A DNA stretch of 64,000 nucleotides from Megaustenia siamemsis (GCA_032433765.1 JAVIAB010000092.1:67155666-67219665); one strand, 5' to 3'. Positions 42,785 through 54,424 are shown, counted from the first letter of the stretch. Made by a program: numbers and translations. Notes: generated by a model not told the origin, from the letters alone.

Positions 42785-43440
42785 AGAGGTGACTAACACA
42801 GACATGCACACACAAAGATATGAGATGTGAATAACACAGACATGTACACAGCGATACAAGACATGTCTAACACCGACACACATCAAGATATATGACACAT
42901 GAATAACATAGACATGCACATAAAGATATGAGATATGACTGACATAGACATGCACACACAAAGATATGACACATACCTAACATAGACATACACACAAAGA
43001 TATGACTAACATAGGCTTGCACACACAAAGATATGAGATGTGACTTACATAGCCATGCACACACAAGGATATGAGATATCCCTAACCCAGACATGCACAC
43101 ACAAAGATATGACACATGACTAACACAGATACACACTAAGTTATGAGATATTACTAAACTCAGACGCACATTAAGTTATGAGATATTACTAAACTCAGAC
43201 GCACATAAAGATATGAGACATGATTAACACGGACACACCAAGATATGAGATATGACCAACATGACACACACCTAGATATCAGCCATGGCTAGCACGCACA
43301 TACACACAAGCTAAGATTTGAGCCATGGCTAGCACAGAAACACATCAAGAGATGAGCCATGACTAGCACAGAAACACATTAAGATATGGGTCATGGCTTC
43401 ACGGAAAAACACCAAGAAATGAACCAAGTCTAGCACATAA
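42785..43440. repeat. Roughly 40-bp tandem repeat array, composite block copy 2
   Basis: Same unit as 22650-23270 (ACACAGACATGCACACACAA, then AGATATGAGA). The units vary in length and one 38-bp unit is directly doubled near 43137-43205 (AAGTTATGAGATATTACTAA twice). Frames here are read-through. Confidence 0.9.
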
Positions 43441-44963
43441 ACACATTGAACCATCCATATGCTTGGGTTAGTCTGCAGACTCTTCTTAACGTGTGAATCA
43501 TCGACATACGAGATGCAGGCCCCGAATAACTGTTCACAGGTTTCGCTCAAACAGTTGTCCGGAGATTTGAGAGCAGTCTGACCCATAGAACGTTCCCTTG
43601 CATGCACAGTTCCCGGTTGACTGTTCACAGTACGGTTTCCTTGAACGTACAGTCTGCACTTTCCGGGTCACATATGATGTCACAGCCATCAGAACACGTC
43701 TGTTCGCACTGTAGCCCAAAATTACCATCAGGACAAGTGTTATTACAGGTATAGCCAGGATGTTTACAATGTAGACATTTTCCGGATTTTTCTCACATAA
43801 AAGACAGACACTGAGACAAGACCTGGAGCAGTCGTGTCCATAGATCCCATGTGAACATTTGCCGTGACACGTACTGATGATGAAGTCGCAGCTTTCGCAA
43901 AACCTGATACACACTGCACAAAACGACCAAGAATACCCGTTCAGACAATAGGTGTCTGAAAATGTTTGCACCTCACACACCGTCAGTGCACTGTCGGCCT
44001 GCGAAATGGTCGGTGAGTACTCAATCTGAATGTGTGCCATTGGCGTTTGTGTGGTGACTACAATAGTGTTCATAGAAACATTAGGGTATGATATATCATT
44101 AGACTGGAACACTTCGCCGCCGCCACTGTCAGAGAAAGCCTTTAGAGTGGCATTCTTTACCCGAATCATAGTGCTAGCTCGATGATAGATTCAAATGATA
44201 TGAATCTTCTGGGGCATGGCAAAGTTCAGATACCAGCAAACAGGACTGGTTCCACTTCTCAGTTTTGTGTATGTGCAGTCATTGTCATAGAGATTGGTCT
44301 TTGTTTTGCCATTTACTGCGGCCTCTGGTCCACATCCGTCTCCTATATAACAAGCATTAAATGTGTCGACCTGGTTTGTGTTCTGTTTGAGAGCCACATT
44401 TCAACCCCGCCCATGTAGATGGAGCAGATATTTGCAACTATCGCCCCTGCAATCAATAACTTGTTGATCAGACTAGCCCCAGAGCAAAAGACATCAATCT
44501 CGTGCTGACTAACTACAAACCTTGAATCATTGCTACATGAGGCAGAACCATTTAGTTTTACCGTGAAACTGTCCGGAACTGTTAAGTCATTCACATAAAT
44601 CCTAAACCAGGAGAACAGCAAAGATTTGTTGAGAATTGCCTCAACTGATGCAGAATCTGTGTCTGAATTACATGTAGTGTCGTTGTTATCAAACAAGAAA
44701 GTAGGTTCAGATTTTTGGGCGTATTTGTACACGAGAACCAAGTACTGACACTGGGGTCCAAAATATTCGTGCTGACAACTGTCATTGTTTGGGCATATCC
44801 CTGTAGTTTTGTCACAAACTCTATGGCAGTGACATTGTAACCTACAATTTGCCCCAAACCAATGGTTTGCACAAGTTAGGTCCGTAGCTTCCAAGGTCAC
44901 GAACAAAGCCATCAAAATAGAGACTTTATCTACAGCGAAGGTTAACGAACTGTGTACAAACAT
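43440..44963 (-). pseudogene. Multi-EGF/fucolectin-type protein, broken copy 2
   Basis: Starts with a hydrophobic leader (MFVHSSLTFAVDKVSILMAL, FVTLEA), then one Cys-rich module (CANHWFGANC, CHCHRVCDKTTGICPN, HEYFGPQCQY), then the SWFRIYVNDL lectin-like segment. A frame change near 44390 leads to NACYIGDGCGPEAAVNGKTK and TSPVCWYLNF, a fucolectin-type fold start. It continues SYPNVSMNTIVVTTQT, then EGF repeats (GIYGHDCSRSC, CKGTFYGSDC). Further frame changes occur near 43800 and 43630, and one EGF repeat is shortened compared with copy 1. It lacks introns over this span. It would be a secreted or membrane recognition protein if intact. Confidence 0.82.
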
Positions 44964-45045
44964 TTAATTTCAAACCCTTGATTACATTTCTAAAAATCTG
45001 CCAACTCGCTGTGATAACAGATATGATGTTCAAAGTCAACATATA

Positions 45046-45330
45046 TTGTGTTTGTGCTGATGAATTTTGATTTCCACAACTTTTCAAGGCTTCTGAAAGA
45101 CATTGCTGCTTTAGCTATTCTGATTCTAATTTCTTTGCTTGTATCCCCTTCTCAATCAATGTGACTTCCAAGATAGGTAAAGTAATCGATCTCTTCTACT
45201 GGTTTGTTTTCCATGCATATTTTGTCGCCTGTTGGAATTAAACTTTTCATGACTTTAGTCTTTTCATGATTGATCTCAAGCACAATTTTGCTGGCTATTG
45301 ATGATAGTTCATTTGTGTTTTCCAAAATGG
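45046..45330 (-). mobile_element. LINE family A, 5' half of the split copy
   Basis: Resumes the family at TTGTGTTTGTGCTGATGAAT, nine to ten bases after the point where 42439 stopped, and continues to GATAGTTCATTTGTGTTTTC. Together with 41917-42439 it makes one element interrupted by the 2.6-kb composite block. Confidence 0.88.
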
Positions 45331-45772
45331 AGGAATTATTTTTCTCCGGCTTGGTATAGAACCGTTGATCAGAGGTTTAACAAGCCACTATCGTAAAAAT
45401 GATGTTATTAATTAAACGTAGACCTGATACAGAATGTGTAAATTAGCAGTAGATAGTAGTGATAGTTTTTTTCGGCCCTAAAACAACAACAAAAATAGGA
45501 TTCTGGAATGTACGTACAATGGCCGCACCGACAAAACAATTTACCGTTACTACAAATTATTTACTACATATTACTGCTGCAAATTCTGATAAAATTATCA
45601 AATCAACACATTAAACAAGTGAATTAAGTACTGTACTGACAACTAATTAAAAACAAATTACTTTTTTTAAGTCTATGTGCTAATTTGCTAATTAAGCTGT
45701 TTTTCAAAACAAAATGCACAATTCCTAATTTCTAAAACAAAGAAATTAATAAATATATATCAGCTCTTACAC
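45331..45772. other. Intron 3 spacer, nothing seen
   Basis: AT-rich intronic sequence between a LINE and the exon 3 donor. Confidence 0.5.
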
Positions 45773-46482
45773 TGTGAACTATTTCTGATGCCATACCTAT
45801 CAACTTCAAGGATTCAAGTCTCGTGCAGCGCCAAGCCAACATAACAAATGGATCTTCTGCTTCATAGATGTTGTAGCTTATGGGTTGGAGGTCTATAGCC
45901 TCAACTATCGTAAGGGAACAGAAGGTGTTGCAGTAGTGGTTACTGATGAAATTTAGTGAAGCCAGGCTCACATCCTCACAGAAGTATTGTCGAAAGTGGG
46001 TCAAGGGCATGGAAGGTCTAAGAATATCTAAAAGGGCCTGAAGACCGTCAGGAGCGTGAACAAGGTTGAGAGTGAGTTCAAGACCTGGATTACTCTCCAT
46101 TATTTTTTTCCACATGTTCTCAGTAATCTGCCATGGGCTAGCATGGTGAACATGGATGAACAGATAACTCAGAGAAGAAGCAGCACACATGCGGTTGGTC
46201 AAGCCTGACATGAGCTGTGGAGTTAGAAAGTCATAGTCCAAACTTAAAGACTGCAGATTTATAAAAGCTGAGATGTTATCCAGCTCAACTAATGGGATAT
46301 CGTAGTAACTTGAGTCTTCTTTGATGCTGGCAAGGTGTAAGGATTGTAAGAATGGGGCATGATGTTTTACAAGCAAGTTAAACACCTCTTGGGAATTGTT
46401 CAGTAATGCCTCTGTACAGCCCAATGAGAAGTGGATAAGTCGTCTGTTTCTTTTCACTACTAGTTGTAGTGATTCAATGAAA
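45773..46482 (-). CDS. FBXO33: FBXO33-like gene, exon 3 (leucine-rich region)
   Basis: Acceptor TTTTTTTTACAG (AG at 46484-46483) is strong. The donor at 45772 (CACA/GTGTAAG) gives the phase needed by exon 4. The exon encodes about 236 residues in leucine-rich segments: FIESLQLVVKRNRRLIHFSL, FLQSLHLASI, INLQSLSLDYDF, LSYLFIHVHH, LELTLNLVHA, DILRPSMPLTHF, and EDPFVMLAWRCTRLESLKLI. The last is the most FBXO33-like stretch. Family members use this region to pick substrates for an SCF ubiquitin ligase. Confidence 0.88.
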
Positions 46483-46611
46483 CTGTAAAAAAAATACAAT
46501 AACCGTTTATATAAAGTAATGATTTTCTGTAATGTAATGTTGTATAACAAAGTATATACATTCAAATAAAAGATGAGTTGCAGGAAATACCAGAAGTGGG
46601 GAAAAATGCAC

Positions 46612-46761
46612 CTTGTCTCACTGTTAATACCTTCCCCCAGCTCAATAATCCAGTTCGCTTTTCTGTATTTTAGCTGGGCCGAATGAAGAGCATCAAGCTG
46701 GAATTGATCCCTCATTTCCTTCATCACTAACTCATGATTGTGGAACTGGATAGCTCCTGCT
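46612..46761 (-). CDS. FBXO33: FBXO33-like gene, exon 2
   Basis: Acceptor CCTTAATCAG (AG at 46763-46762). The first base completes the Arg codon split with exon 1. Encodes AGAIQFHNHELVMKEMRDQF, QLDALHSAQLKYRKANWIIE, LGEG. The right-hand limit is uncertain. The donor GTGCAT after 46612 keeps frame with the strong exon 3 acceptor and adds INSET. The better-looking donor at 46630 (GAAG/GTATTA) would need the acceptor CTAG at 46461-46460 instead, which shortens the protein by 14 residues. Confidence 0.7.
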
Positions 46762-46975
46762 CTGATTAAGGATAACTTCTAGGAGCTCTAGTTATGGCTA
46801 TGTAAATGTAAACCTCCAAATAGATTCTCTTTAAGGGTGTCAGAGCTAGTCATGAACATGGTTGACATGGAAGAGCTTGCCAAAGATAGATCCAGCTGGA
46901 GGAGGAATTGAGTACTGATCTGAAAGCAGGCAGACTTTAGACAGGCTGTTGACTCTACATAAGTATAAAGGAGGG
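46762..46975. other. Intron 1 spacer, nothing seen
   Basis: Short intronic stretch before a GAAA microsatellite. Confidence 0.5.
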
Positions 46976-46980
46976 AGGGA

Positions 46981-47072
<92 letters not shown>
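46976..47072. repeat. (GAAA)n microsatellite
   Basis: About 23 uninterrupted AAAG units inside FBXO33 intron 1. Frames on both strands (RKKERKKE, FLSFFLSF) come from the repeat. Confidence 0.97.
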
Positions 47073-50000
47073 ATGCTAAATATTTATGGAAAATGAGAGA
47101 ATATGCTTTCATTTTATTTTACTTTTGTTTTTAATAACTACAATTCAGTTATATTTTTAATTTCTGGGGTTGGCCGAGGAACACTTACAGGGCCATCTCT
47201 GGCAATATTCTCAATTTGAAAGTAAATCCAAAAACTGACAGGATGCCATCCACCTTATCATTTTGATTGATAGCAAACACATCAATATTACTTTTTCGTA
47301 TATTTTATTTACCTTTTTATAGAACCCCCTGACTGTACCACTAGTAAAGCACAAGACTCTTAGGGACATATATTTTGTTGTGTTCCTTTTTTGTAAAGCT
47401 GTCACCATACCTTATAGGAGTGTATGTTACACCCCATCACTGGCTCCTTGCTACCAGCTTTACCACAGCACTGCAATTATTTGCCTGTTCCCCAGAATCA
47501 ATCTATACAATAAACTTCAAAATGTGTACTATTGAATAATTAGTTAAAATATTCTTTCACTGGACAGCTGGACTTTCTTTCAAAACTGTTTATGTCAATC
47601 AGCTTGGAGAACATTGTAGGACAAACTTGCATAACTCTAGTATCATGAAGGTAAACTCTTTAATCTTTTAGCCAAAGCATCTTTTCTGATAACTTGCAAT
47701 ATTGTGTAACTATATCCTTTATTGAATGCCTTGAAAGAATCACACAATTTTCTGTTTGCTGTGGAACTCTATGATCTCTTCAGCCAGTCACTGATTGTGG
47801 TTTGAAAATTTCTTTACATGGTGTTAACTTTATTGCTTCTCTGCGAATTCTCTCATTCTAGTTTTGCATTCAACCTATATTACTTTGGCAATGCCAAACA
47901 ATAGGGCCAATGAGTGAATTTAGAAGGTCACCTAAAGACAAGTGACCAGAAAGGTCAACAACATTTTCCCCCTTTAAAAATTCATAATTATTTTGTTAAT
48001 CAATTAACATATTCTATTTAAGTACAAGGACATATCCAGGAACTCTCTTCAATCCTATAGTTAGAAAGAAGCCATCGTGAAATGGCCCAATAGCTTAACA
48101 TTTTATTTGGAACAGTGTCCTTTTTTTTTTTTTTTTTTTTTTTTTTTGTTATTTCAGTATTACAAATAAAAATGACCCTTTTTGTACAATAAATGTACAT
48201 AAAAGTGTTATTGTGCTTTAATTGTGATGAAAAATGGTTTACAGTGTAAGGAAAGTACATTTGACAAAATGAAAAATTTTAAAGAATGTGTGTATTGATG
48301 TGGTAATTTTTATGGCAGTATCATAATCTACGGTTAATGCAGTTTTTGTCTTCATCTAACATTTAATGCAGCATATTAATCTGTCCACTTCAAATAAGAT
48401 GAAAGACAATTGTGCAAACTGGCATTTTATATTTTTGTAGTGGTCTAAGCATTTCTGTTAGAAAAACCTTTTGGAATGTGGGGTGGTCTGCTGTCATTTT
48501 TATTCATCCAAATTATTTAATCAATAATGTTAATCACTGGTCAGCTTTTTTCAAGTCTTTTGTAAGGTTTCTCCATTTCTTCATTTTAATTCATTGTGAT
48601 TTCAATGTGTGTGTGTATGTGTTTAAGTTTTCAAATGTGTGTTTGTGTGTTGTATAGTCAACAGATAATCCTCGCTGTACACTGAAAAACTCTTGTTCTT
48701 GTGTTCTAGTTCAACTTCATCCCTCTTGCAGTATATTCAAGGTTATATATTAATATTCACTGCTCAAAGGAGAATTACTTGACCTGCTTCTTGAGAGAAT
48801 TTAGAATGTCAACCCAGTCTCTTGCTTGTCAATTCTCCATCAAAGTCAACCCAGCAAGTCAGTCTGCTTATTAATTCTGTCTTACACCCAAATGTCCTGG
48901 CACAAAATATGAAGCAGATTTTAATTAGCCTTGACCTTTTCAGAGACTCAAACCACTGCCTTCCTAAGCATGTGCATAGAATTACTCAGAAAGCTATATA
49001 AAGGTAAAAGCATGTGACTATAGCAAATTACTGTCACGACTCTGATCACCAAAGAAACATCAAACTTGTAGTCAAGGCAAATGAATCACTGTCTTCTTTG
49101 ATAATTCTTCATCCTGACCTTTGCTGTGAAGGCCTATGAGCTCCATCTATGCTGAACAACATACCCATCTTATAACCACTTCATCTTTAGAAAAATTCTG
49201 AAAGATTTAAAAGCCTGTACTTCTGCACTGGGTTTTGTTTTCTGTATTTTTTATTCAGTTTGATGCATACTCTGAAGGAAGTACAACACTCTGATAGCAC
49301 TTGTACCAATTCTTCACCAGATTCTATATTTTTTTAAGTTCTCCAGTGAACATTTCTGTTGAATATTGTCCTTGATCTGACCCATAAAAGATTTTGCCCT
49401 CTTTAACCTGCTATCATATGTGTGTGTATGCAAGTGAAAGCATATGTGTATGGTTTTTCAATCAACAAGTAACTTATGCCAATTAAAATCTATAGGACTT
49501 TGGTTCTTCCTTTAAAAGTACCAAATTTTGTAATGATTTCTTGTTAATTTTCAACAGACTAATCACCACAGAATTCATTTATTTAGTCTTTGCAAAGAAA
49601 ACTGTAAACTGCTGCATTCTTTTATTTTCTGCTATTTACAGTTCAAAGTCATAGGCACAATGGAAGCAGTTTGGTATATTTTCACAATGTCAATGATTAG
49701 GAGTAAGAAAAGTTTATATGACATCAAACTAACCTGGGGCATTACTTGTTCTAATTTGACTTAAACTCTCTTATTTATAAGTTGAGGAAATGACATCCAC
49801 TTATATGTACATTTGCCCACATATTGGATTCCAAACTTATGTTATTTTGACTTTCAGACTAGATCTCCAAACTTTGTCACAGGCATCCTCTATATTAACC
49901 TAGACCACATAAGCATGATTGTTTTTTTCATTTAGAAAGCATTTTTAATCACTTGTGACTTGTGAATATGTTATTTTATCCTATGGAAGATATATTTTCC

Positions 50001-50870
50001 AAATCCAGTTGTCTAGCAATGTAATCATTGCTTTCTGTCTAGATGAAACATCTTTCCATTAATTTGTCTGTGCAACTAGGTAAGTACACTTTTAATTGTT
50101 TTTATAGCAGCTTCTTTTATTTTCTCAATCTAAAATTGGGAAACCTATCATACATCATCCATATTTTACTTGTAGAAATAAGATACTAAAAAAGGGATTA
50201 AAAATATACTATATGTGAATCATAGTGAACGTGTTGCTTGCTATCACTACTATCAGTGTTATTACATTATATATGTATGTACAATTCATTCAACAGACAT
50301 AATATTATAATAAGGTTTGTATCCTCTAGTCCAAGTCGTCATCTGATTCTGACTTTTCAGTTTCAGGTGTACAAAAAGTAAAGTAGACACACAAGATATA
50401 TGCTGATTCAGGATATGTAAACAATTCCTTACTATTTAACCTTACATTAAAATATTTTTGCTTTCCTGAGAAAAAAACCCAAGTCAAATAAAATACCAAT
50501 CCCAAGGTCTAATAATAATAATAGTAATATTTGAAGTAAATAATCGTAATCACCGCAATGAATTTTATTAATTAAGGCAATGATTTTGATTAAAGGTGCA
50601 GCAAGTGCCATCTGCCATATATAATATTTAAAGTGAAAGTAGCTATTGTTTGTATTTTTTTTTTAAATAATGTCACTGATTTTAATATATTACCGTTCAA
50701 TGTAAATAAAAAATATTGTAAGAAATGTAATAACTAAAACTTCATTCATTTTTTTCATTTCAAGACTCAAGACGACACACCACTCTAACAACTGAGTGAC
50801 TGACTACTCAGTGTTATTACTGTTCTGTTGGTACTGTTACTGTTAGTGTAATACCACCACAATTTCTTAC
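47073..50870. other. FBXO33 intron 1, mostly unique AT-rich sequence
   Basis: Contains a possible Penelope-like scrap at 47380-47420 (TTGTAAAGCTGTCACCATAC), a trace of the 39.5-kb foldback near 47460 and a poly-T of about 28 at 48120-48147. Otherwise no frame, RNA or element was recognised over 3.8 kb. Confidence 0.55.
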
Positions 50871-51244
50871 CTTTCCAAAATGTTGTCTCCTTCGTCTAAG
50901 TAACAGCTCGAAGGACGCAGTGTAAGGCATTTTAATTGCCCATTCCCTGAAAGCAACTCAACTAATCGCGTACAATCCCAGATTTGGGAGCTGCGAGTGG
51001 AATTAAACTCAATTGTAGCTTCTTTCACGAACTTCCAACATTTGCAACTTAGAAATCTGGACCTCTGACGACCTTTGTAACCCAAGTTGAAAGTTATCGC
51101 TTGCCAGAATTGAGGCAGAAAAAGAAAACATCTCCATCTGTGGCATGTGGACGATGCACTTATCCTGTCCTTGTGTGAGAGTTTCGAAAATACATGCTTA
51201 ATGACAACACTGGGTAGAGTGGACCAATCTCCCCCAGCTGCCAT
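50871..51244 (-). CDS. FBXO33: FBXO33-like F-box protein, exon 1 (start and F-box)
   Basis: FBXO33 is the substrate-recognition subunit of an SCF-type E3 ubiquitin ligase; the F-box binds Skp1. This exon starts at ATG 51244 (MAAGGDWSTLPS). It contains the F-box at residues 6-53 (LPSVVIKHVFSKLSHKDRIS, CHRWRCFLFLPQFWQAITFN), then FLSCKCWKFVKEATIEF and LLSGNGQLKCLTLRPSSCYL. It ends at donor GAAAG/GTAAGA (intron from 50870). With exons 2-5 the protein is about 508 residues, somewhat shorter than vertebrate FBXO33. Assignment rests on the F-box plus the exon 3-5 segments. FBXO39-type relatives are the alternative. Confidence 0.85.
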
Positions 51245-51420
51245 TTCTGCATGTTGTGACGTAATCTATCACGTGACTAAATATTGTGATTCTACCCTCA
51301 CAAACATTTTAATTTTTTTTTATCACGTGACATACCTTACACTTGTCACGTGATATTTTATTTTGAATCGCACATCACTCATGTACTTAAACATAATAGG
51401 TTTCTCTTATCTTTTTTGTT
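51245..51420 (-). promoter_or_regulatory. FBXO33-like promoter with three CACGTG E-boxes and a CRE-like site
   Basis: CACGTG palindromes at 51270-51275, 51324-51329 and 51347-51352, the last within GTCACGTGAT. TGACGTAA at 51257-51264 resembles an ATF/CREB site. All lie 13-108 bases from the start codon. Such E-boxes bind USF/MITF/TFE-type bHLH-zip factors in animals. Binding here is an inference. Confidence 0.55.
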
Positions 51421-51424
51421 ACTC

Positions 51425-52010
51425 CAAAATCATCATCATCACCAAGTACCGGGCCTGCTAGCGTAGGTGAACATGTCTCTCCAAAACTTTCGATCTCGAC
51501 AGTTCTTTTGCTATTCATTTCTATTGTTGACTTTCTGCCAAGCAATGCTCTATTCTTAAGCTGTCTGGTATTTTTTCTCGTTGCTTCCCTCTTAGATCTT
51601 CGTCCTTCTTTTTTCCAGTTCTTACAATATATTTCAGCTGATCTCTTCTCATTACATGGTCAAAAAATGATGATTGTTGATTGTTTCTTCCTGAAATAGG
51701 AAATTAGCTCTCCTTTTGCTTTGACCTCTCTCAGAGCAACTTCATTACTCTTCTTAGCTGCACATGGTATTCTCAGCATTCTTCTGTAAAACTACATTTC
51801 TAAAGACTCCAGTGATTTTATTGTCTGTTGTCCTATTGTACATGATCGTATCCATATGTTAAGACTGGCTCTACGTAACATTTAAGAACTCTTGTTCTTG
51901 TTTCTATTGTCAAAAACTGGTTGCATAGTATCTTCCAGCTGAAAGAAAGTTGCTTTTGCCTGAGCCATTCTGCATCTCACCTCTTGTGTACATCTTCTGT
52001 CTGAGGTTAA
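51425..52010 (-). mobile_element. LINE family N' 3' fragment
   Basis: Antisense copy of the same subfamily as 20907-21366. On the plus strand it starts CCAAGTACCGGGCCTGCTAG and reads ACATGTCTCTCCAAAACTTT, TTCTTAGCTGCACATGGTAT, CCAGTGATTTTATTGTCTGT and TCCATATGTTAAGACTGGCT. No open frame remains. Confidence 0.82.
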
Positions 52011-52074
52011 CAAAGTTCCCAAAAGACTAAGACTGGAAGCATGAATTACATTAGATCTAACTAAACTAAACTAA

Positions 52075-52722
52075 GGATTAATGATGTGGATTAATAATAA
52101 AGCACCTGTAATACGACACAAAAGGAGTGCATGGGCATTTACATCACGCTTGACAGGGAGAATAGTCAAGGAAGACAGTGGTGTATACGTTATGACCACG
52201 AGTAACATGGCGATGGAGATGATGGCAGTGACTAGGGCATTCATCTGGTTACAGTCACAAGACTGAGTGATTTGATGAGCGCGACAAAAAAAGTGGAGGC
52301 GAGCTCTTTACGCATGCAATGGGTAGAGTCATTGCAGAAGTAAAACATACGTCAGGTCACTCCTTTTTACTTCCCTGGACATGCGGGAGGACGGGGAAAT
52401 GAAAGAGTGGACAGGTTGGCTAGCTGCGCTGTCATTGAAGACGATCAACCAATGGATCGGGCGGACATCATCAATGTCCTCCGAGATGTGGGAAGGGCAC
52501 AGGACTTCGACAACCATGAGTCCACGTCACTCCTTCGGATGAAAGAGATGGGCGTTAAGATGGGCACAGCCAGAAAAGAGAAACTTGGTGGGCGTATAAA
52601 AAGACTTACCAACCAATACAGAACGGGAGTCGTCAGTCGCTGGACACTGCGAGACTTGCTAAGGAGGGGATCTGAGCACCTATGGACGCCTTCGGGGTGC
52701 AATAATGATGACCTGTAAATAA
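52075..52722 (+). mobile_element. LINE fragment with RNase H domain
   Basis: Plus-strand pieces read SAWAFTSRLTGRIVKEDSGV, TTSNMAMEMMAVTRAFIWLQ, then (in another frame) VKHTSGHSFLLPWTCG, then VDRLASCAVIEDDQPMDRAD. The order is that of an RNase H: the Glu of MAMEMMAV, a degenerate HxG segment and the RLAS helix. It ends RTGVVSRWTLRDLLRRGSEH, LWTPSGCNNDD, a C-terminal tail. Frame changes near 52270 and 52400 break it. Confidence 0.78.
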
Positions 52723-52903
52723 CTCAATAACTCAATGATATAAAATAGTGTTATTGATAACATCTACTCTTTATTATATTCTTCTATCTAAATCTTTGGT
52801 ATAGAAGTAATGAATCTTCTTCTCCGTATTCATAGTTGACAATTCACTGATAGTGATAGCATGCTATGATAGTATTCTTGCTATTAATATATAATAAAAC
52901 ATG

Positions 52904-52949
<46 letters not shown>
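52904..52949. repeat. (AT)n microsatellite
   Basis: About 44 bp of AT repeats just left of a family W LINE. Confidence 0.95.
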
Positions 52950-52952
<3 letters not shown>

Positions 52953-53805
52953 GAAGAACTGAGAAAAAAAAAAAACTAGGAATAGCCCCGCCATAGAACA
53001 TATCAAGTATCAACCGATAAAATGGTTTGGCCGTGTGACTAGGCAGAAATATAAAATCACAACGAGCCTTCAATAAATGTTGCAAGAACACCAGACCTAA
53101 GGGCCGACTAGGAAAAAAGATGGATTAACGGAATGTTAGAAACACTCTCCACAGTACAACTACCATATTATAACCAATGATGGAAAATGCAAAATTGAAA
53201 TAAACAAAAGAATAGGTATGGCAAAAAGTAATTTTAATGCCATGAAAAATATACTAACAACAAAACAAATATCAGCAAGGCTGAAACTAAGAATGGCAAA
53301 ATGTTACATCTTTTCAGTATTCCTTATGGTGCAGAAACATGGACATTAGACAAGAAAACAGAAAAGAAAATTGAAGCATTTGAAATGTGGATTTGTAGAA
53401 GATTAGGTAGAATTGGATGGAAAGAAAAGATAACAAGCGATGAAGTTTTAAAACAACTGAAAATAAAAAGAGAACTACTAAATACAATTAAGACAAGACA
53501 AATGAAATTTTTGGGCATGTAAAAAGACACAACAGCCTACTAAAAGTAATATTGGAAGGAAAAATACAAGGTAAAAGAGGCAGACCAAGACAACATAGAC
53601 GAGTAACATCAAAAGATGGACAAATCAATCTATGATAGCCTGCACCATCAAAGCAAGAAACAGAGTAGAATGGCGATCCATGGTAGCCAACCTTCGTTGC
53701 GGAGAAGGCACTCGATGATGATGATGATGAGAAACACTAGGATATATAACAGCAGGAGAGGCGAACAGAATAGCAAAATATATCTCTCCTCTCGACGCTG
53801 AAAGG
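52950..53805 (+). mobile_element. LINE family W, 3' fragment interrupted by family T
   Basis: The left part (to 53146) reads IEHIKYQPIKWFGRVTRQKY, then TRKKDGL-like sequence and GMLETL. The right part (from 53739) continues AGGATATATAACAGCAGGAG and ends TCTCTCCTCTCGACGCTGAA, the family's 3' end. Between them lies a complete insertion (53147-53729) with duplicated target. Confidence 0.85.
53147..53729 (+). mobile_element. LINE family T fragment inserted in LINE W
   Basis: 583 bp flanked by the 9-bp direct repeat AGAAACACT at 53138-53146 and 53730-53738. The interior matches 1490-2070 closely: CAATGATGGAAAATGCAAAA, GGTATGGCAAAAAGTAATTT, then a 73-residue frame ending FLGM (53301-53522). It ends in a (GAT)n tail. 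One base is missing after GGCATGT compared with the 1.4-kb copy, and a second loss near 53325 breaks the frame. Confidence 0.93.
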
Positions 53806-54424
53806 AGAATTCCACTTTCATTTGCGAGCATGTCTCTTCATTCATAGATATGTTGAAGTTTGTGGGTATATACTGAACTGTTACCTTTTTGAAAGATTAT
53901 GCACATTTTTTCGTGAGCCACTTGACCTTTTGGGGCTGTCTTAAAACATTGGTTAGTTAATTCAAGTAGCTAGGAACAATAATTGATTAAATTGCTAAAA
54001 GTTATACAAGGAAGGATTTATAATAAAATCAAAACTGAATCAGAAGCGCAACAATTTGGATTTTGAAAAAAAAAGCAGCGGGACAAAAGAAGCCTATGAG
54101 GGACATTAATCGAAAAGTACACAGAAGTAAAAAAAAAAAAAAAAAACCCCAAGTATATGCCTGCTTCATAGACTAAACCAACGCTTTTAATAATAATAAT
54201 AATAAAAACTTATAGAATGCCTAAAAGATATAAATTATCGATGACACGGGCATACGACTAGGGTGAAGTAAGGTATAATAAATAGAAAGAGGGAGAGAAG
54301 ATTGAATATGATGACTATAAAGTACAAGGGACAAAAATAGACGGATCATTGTCAAAAGAAAAGTTTATCAAGTTGAAAGATAGAAACTATGACCCTCATA
54401 AAGAAAGACTTTTTCTTCTTTCCT
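53806..54424. other. Mostly unassigned; traces of RT sequence
   Basis: 54000-54260 reads in scraps as FNKIKTESEAQQFGF, then CFID and AFDKV-like text on the plus strand, the usual order around RT motif A. It may be a badly decayed LINE W or similar. Contains A-runs and a TAA repeat near 54190. Confidence 0.4.

Noticed and set aside
45732..46727. Single 331-residue frame as one exon of the F-box gene
   Set aside because: It runs through an intron (about 46483-46611) that happens to be open. Splice sites and the AT-rich, low-complexity translation between GEG and FIES argue for two exons.
46846..47134. Phe/Leu/Ser-rich and Lys/Glu-rich frames
   Set aside because: Both are translations of the GAAA microsatellite.
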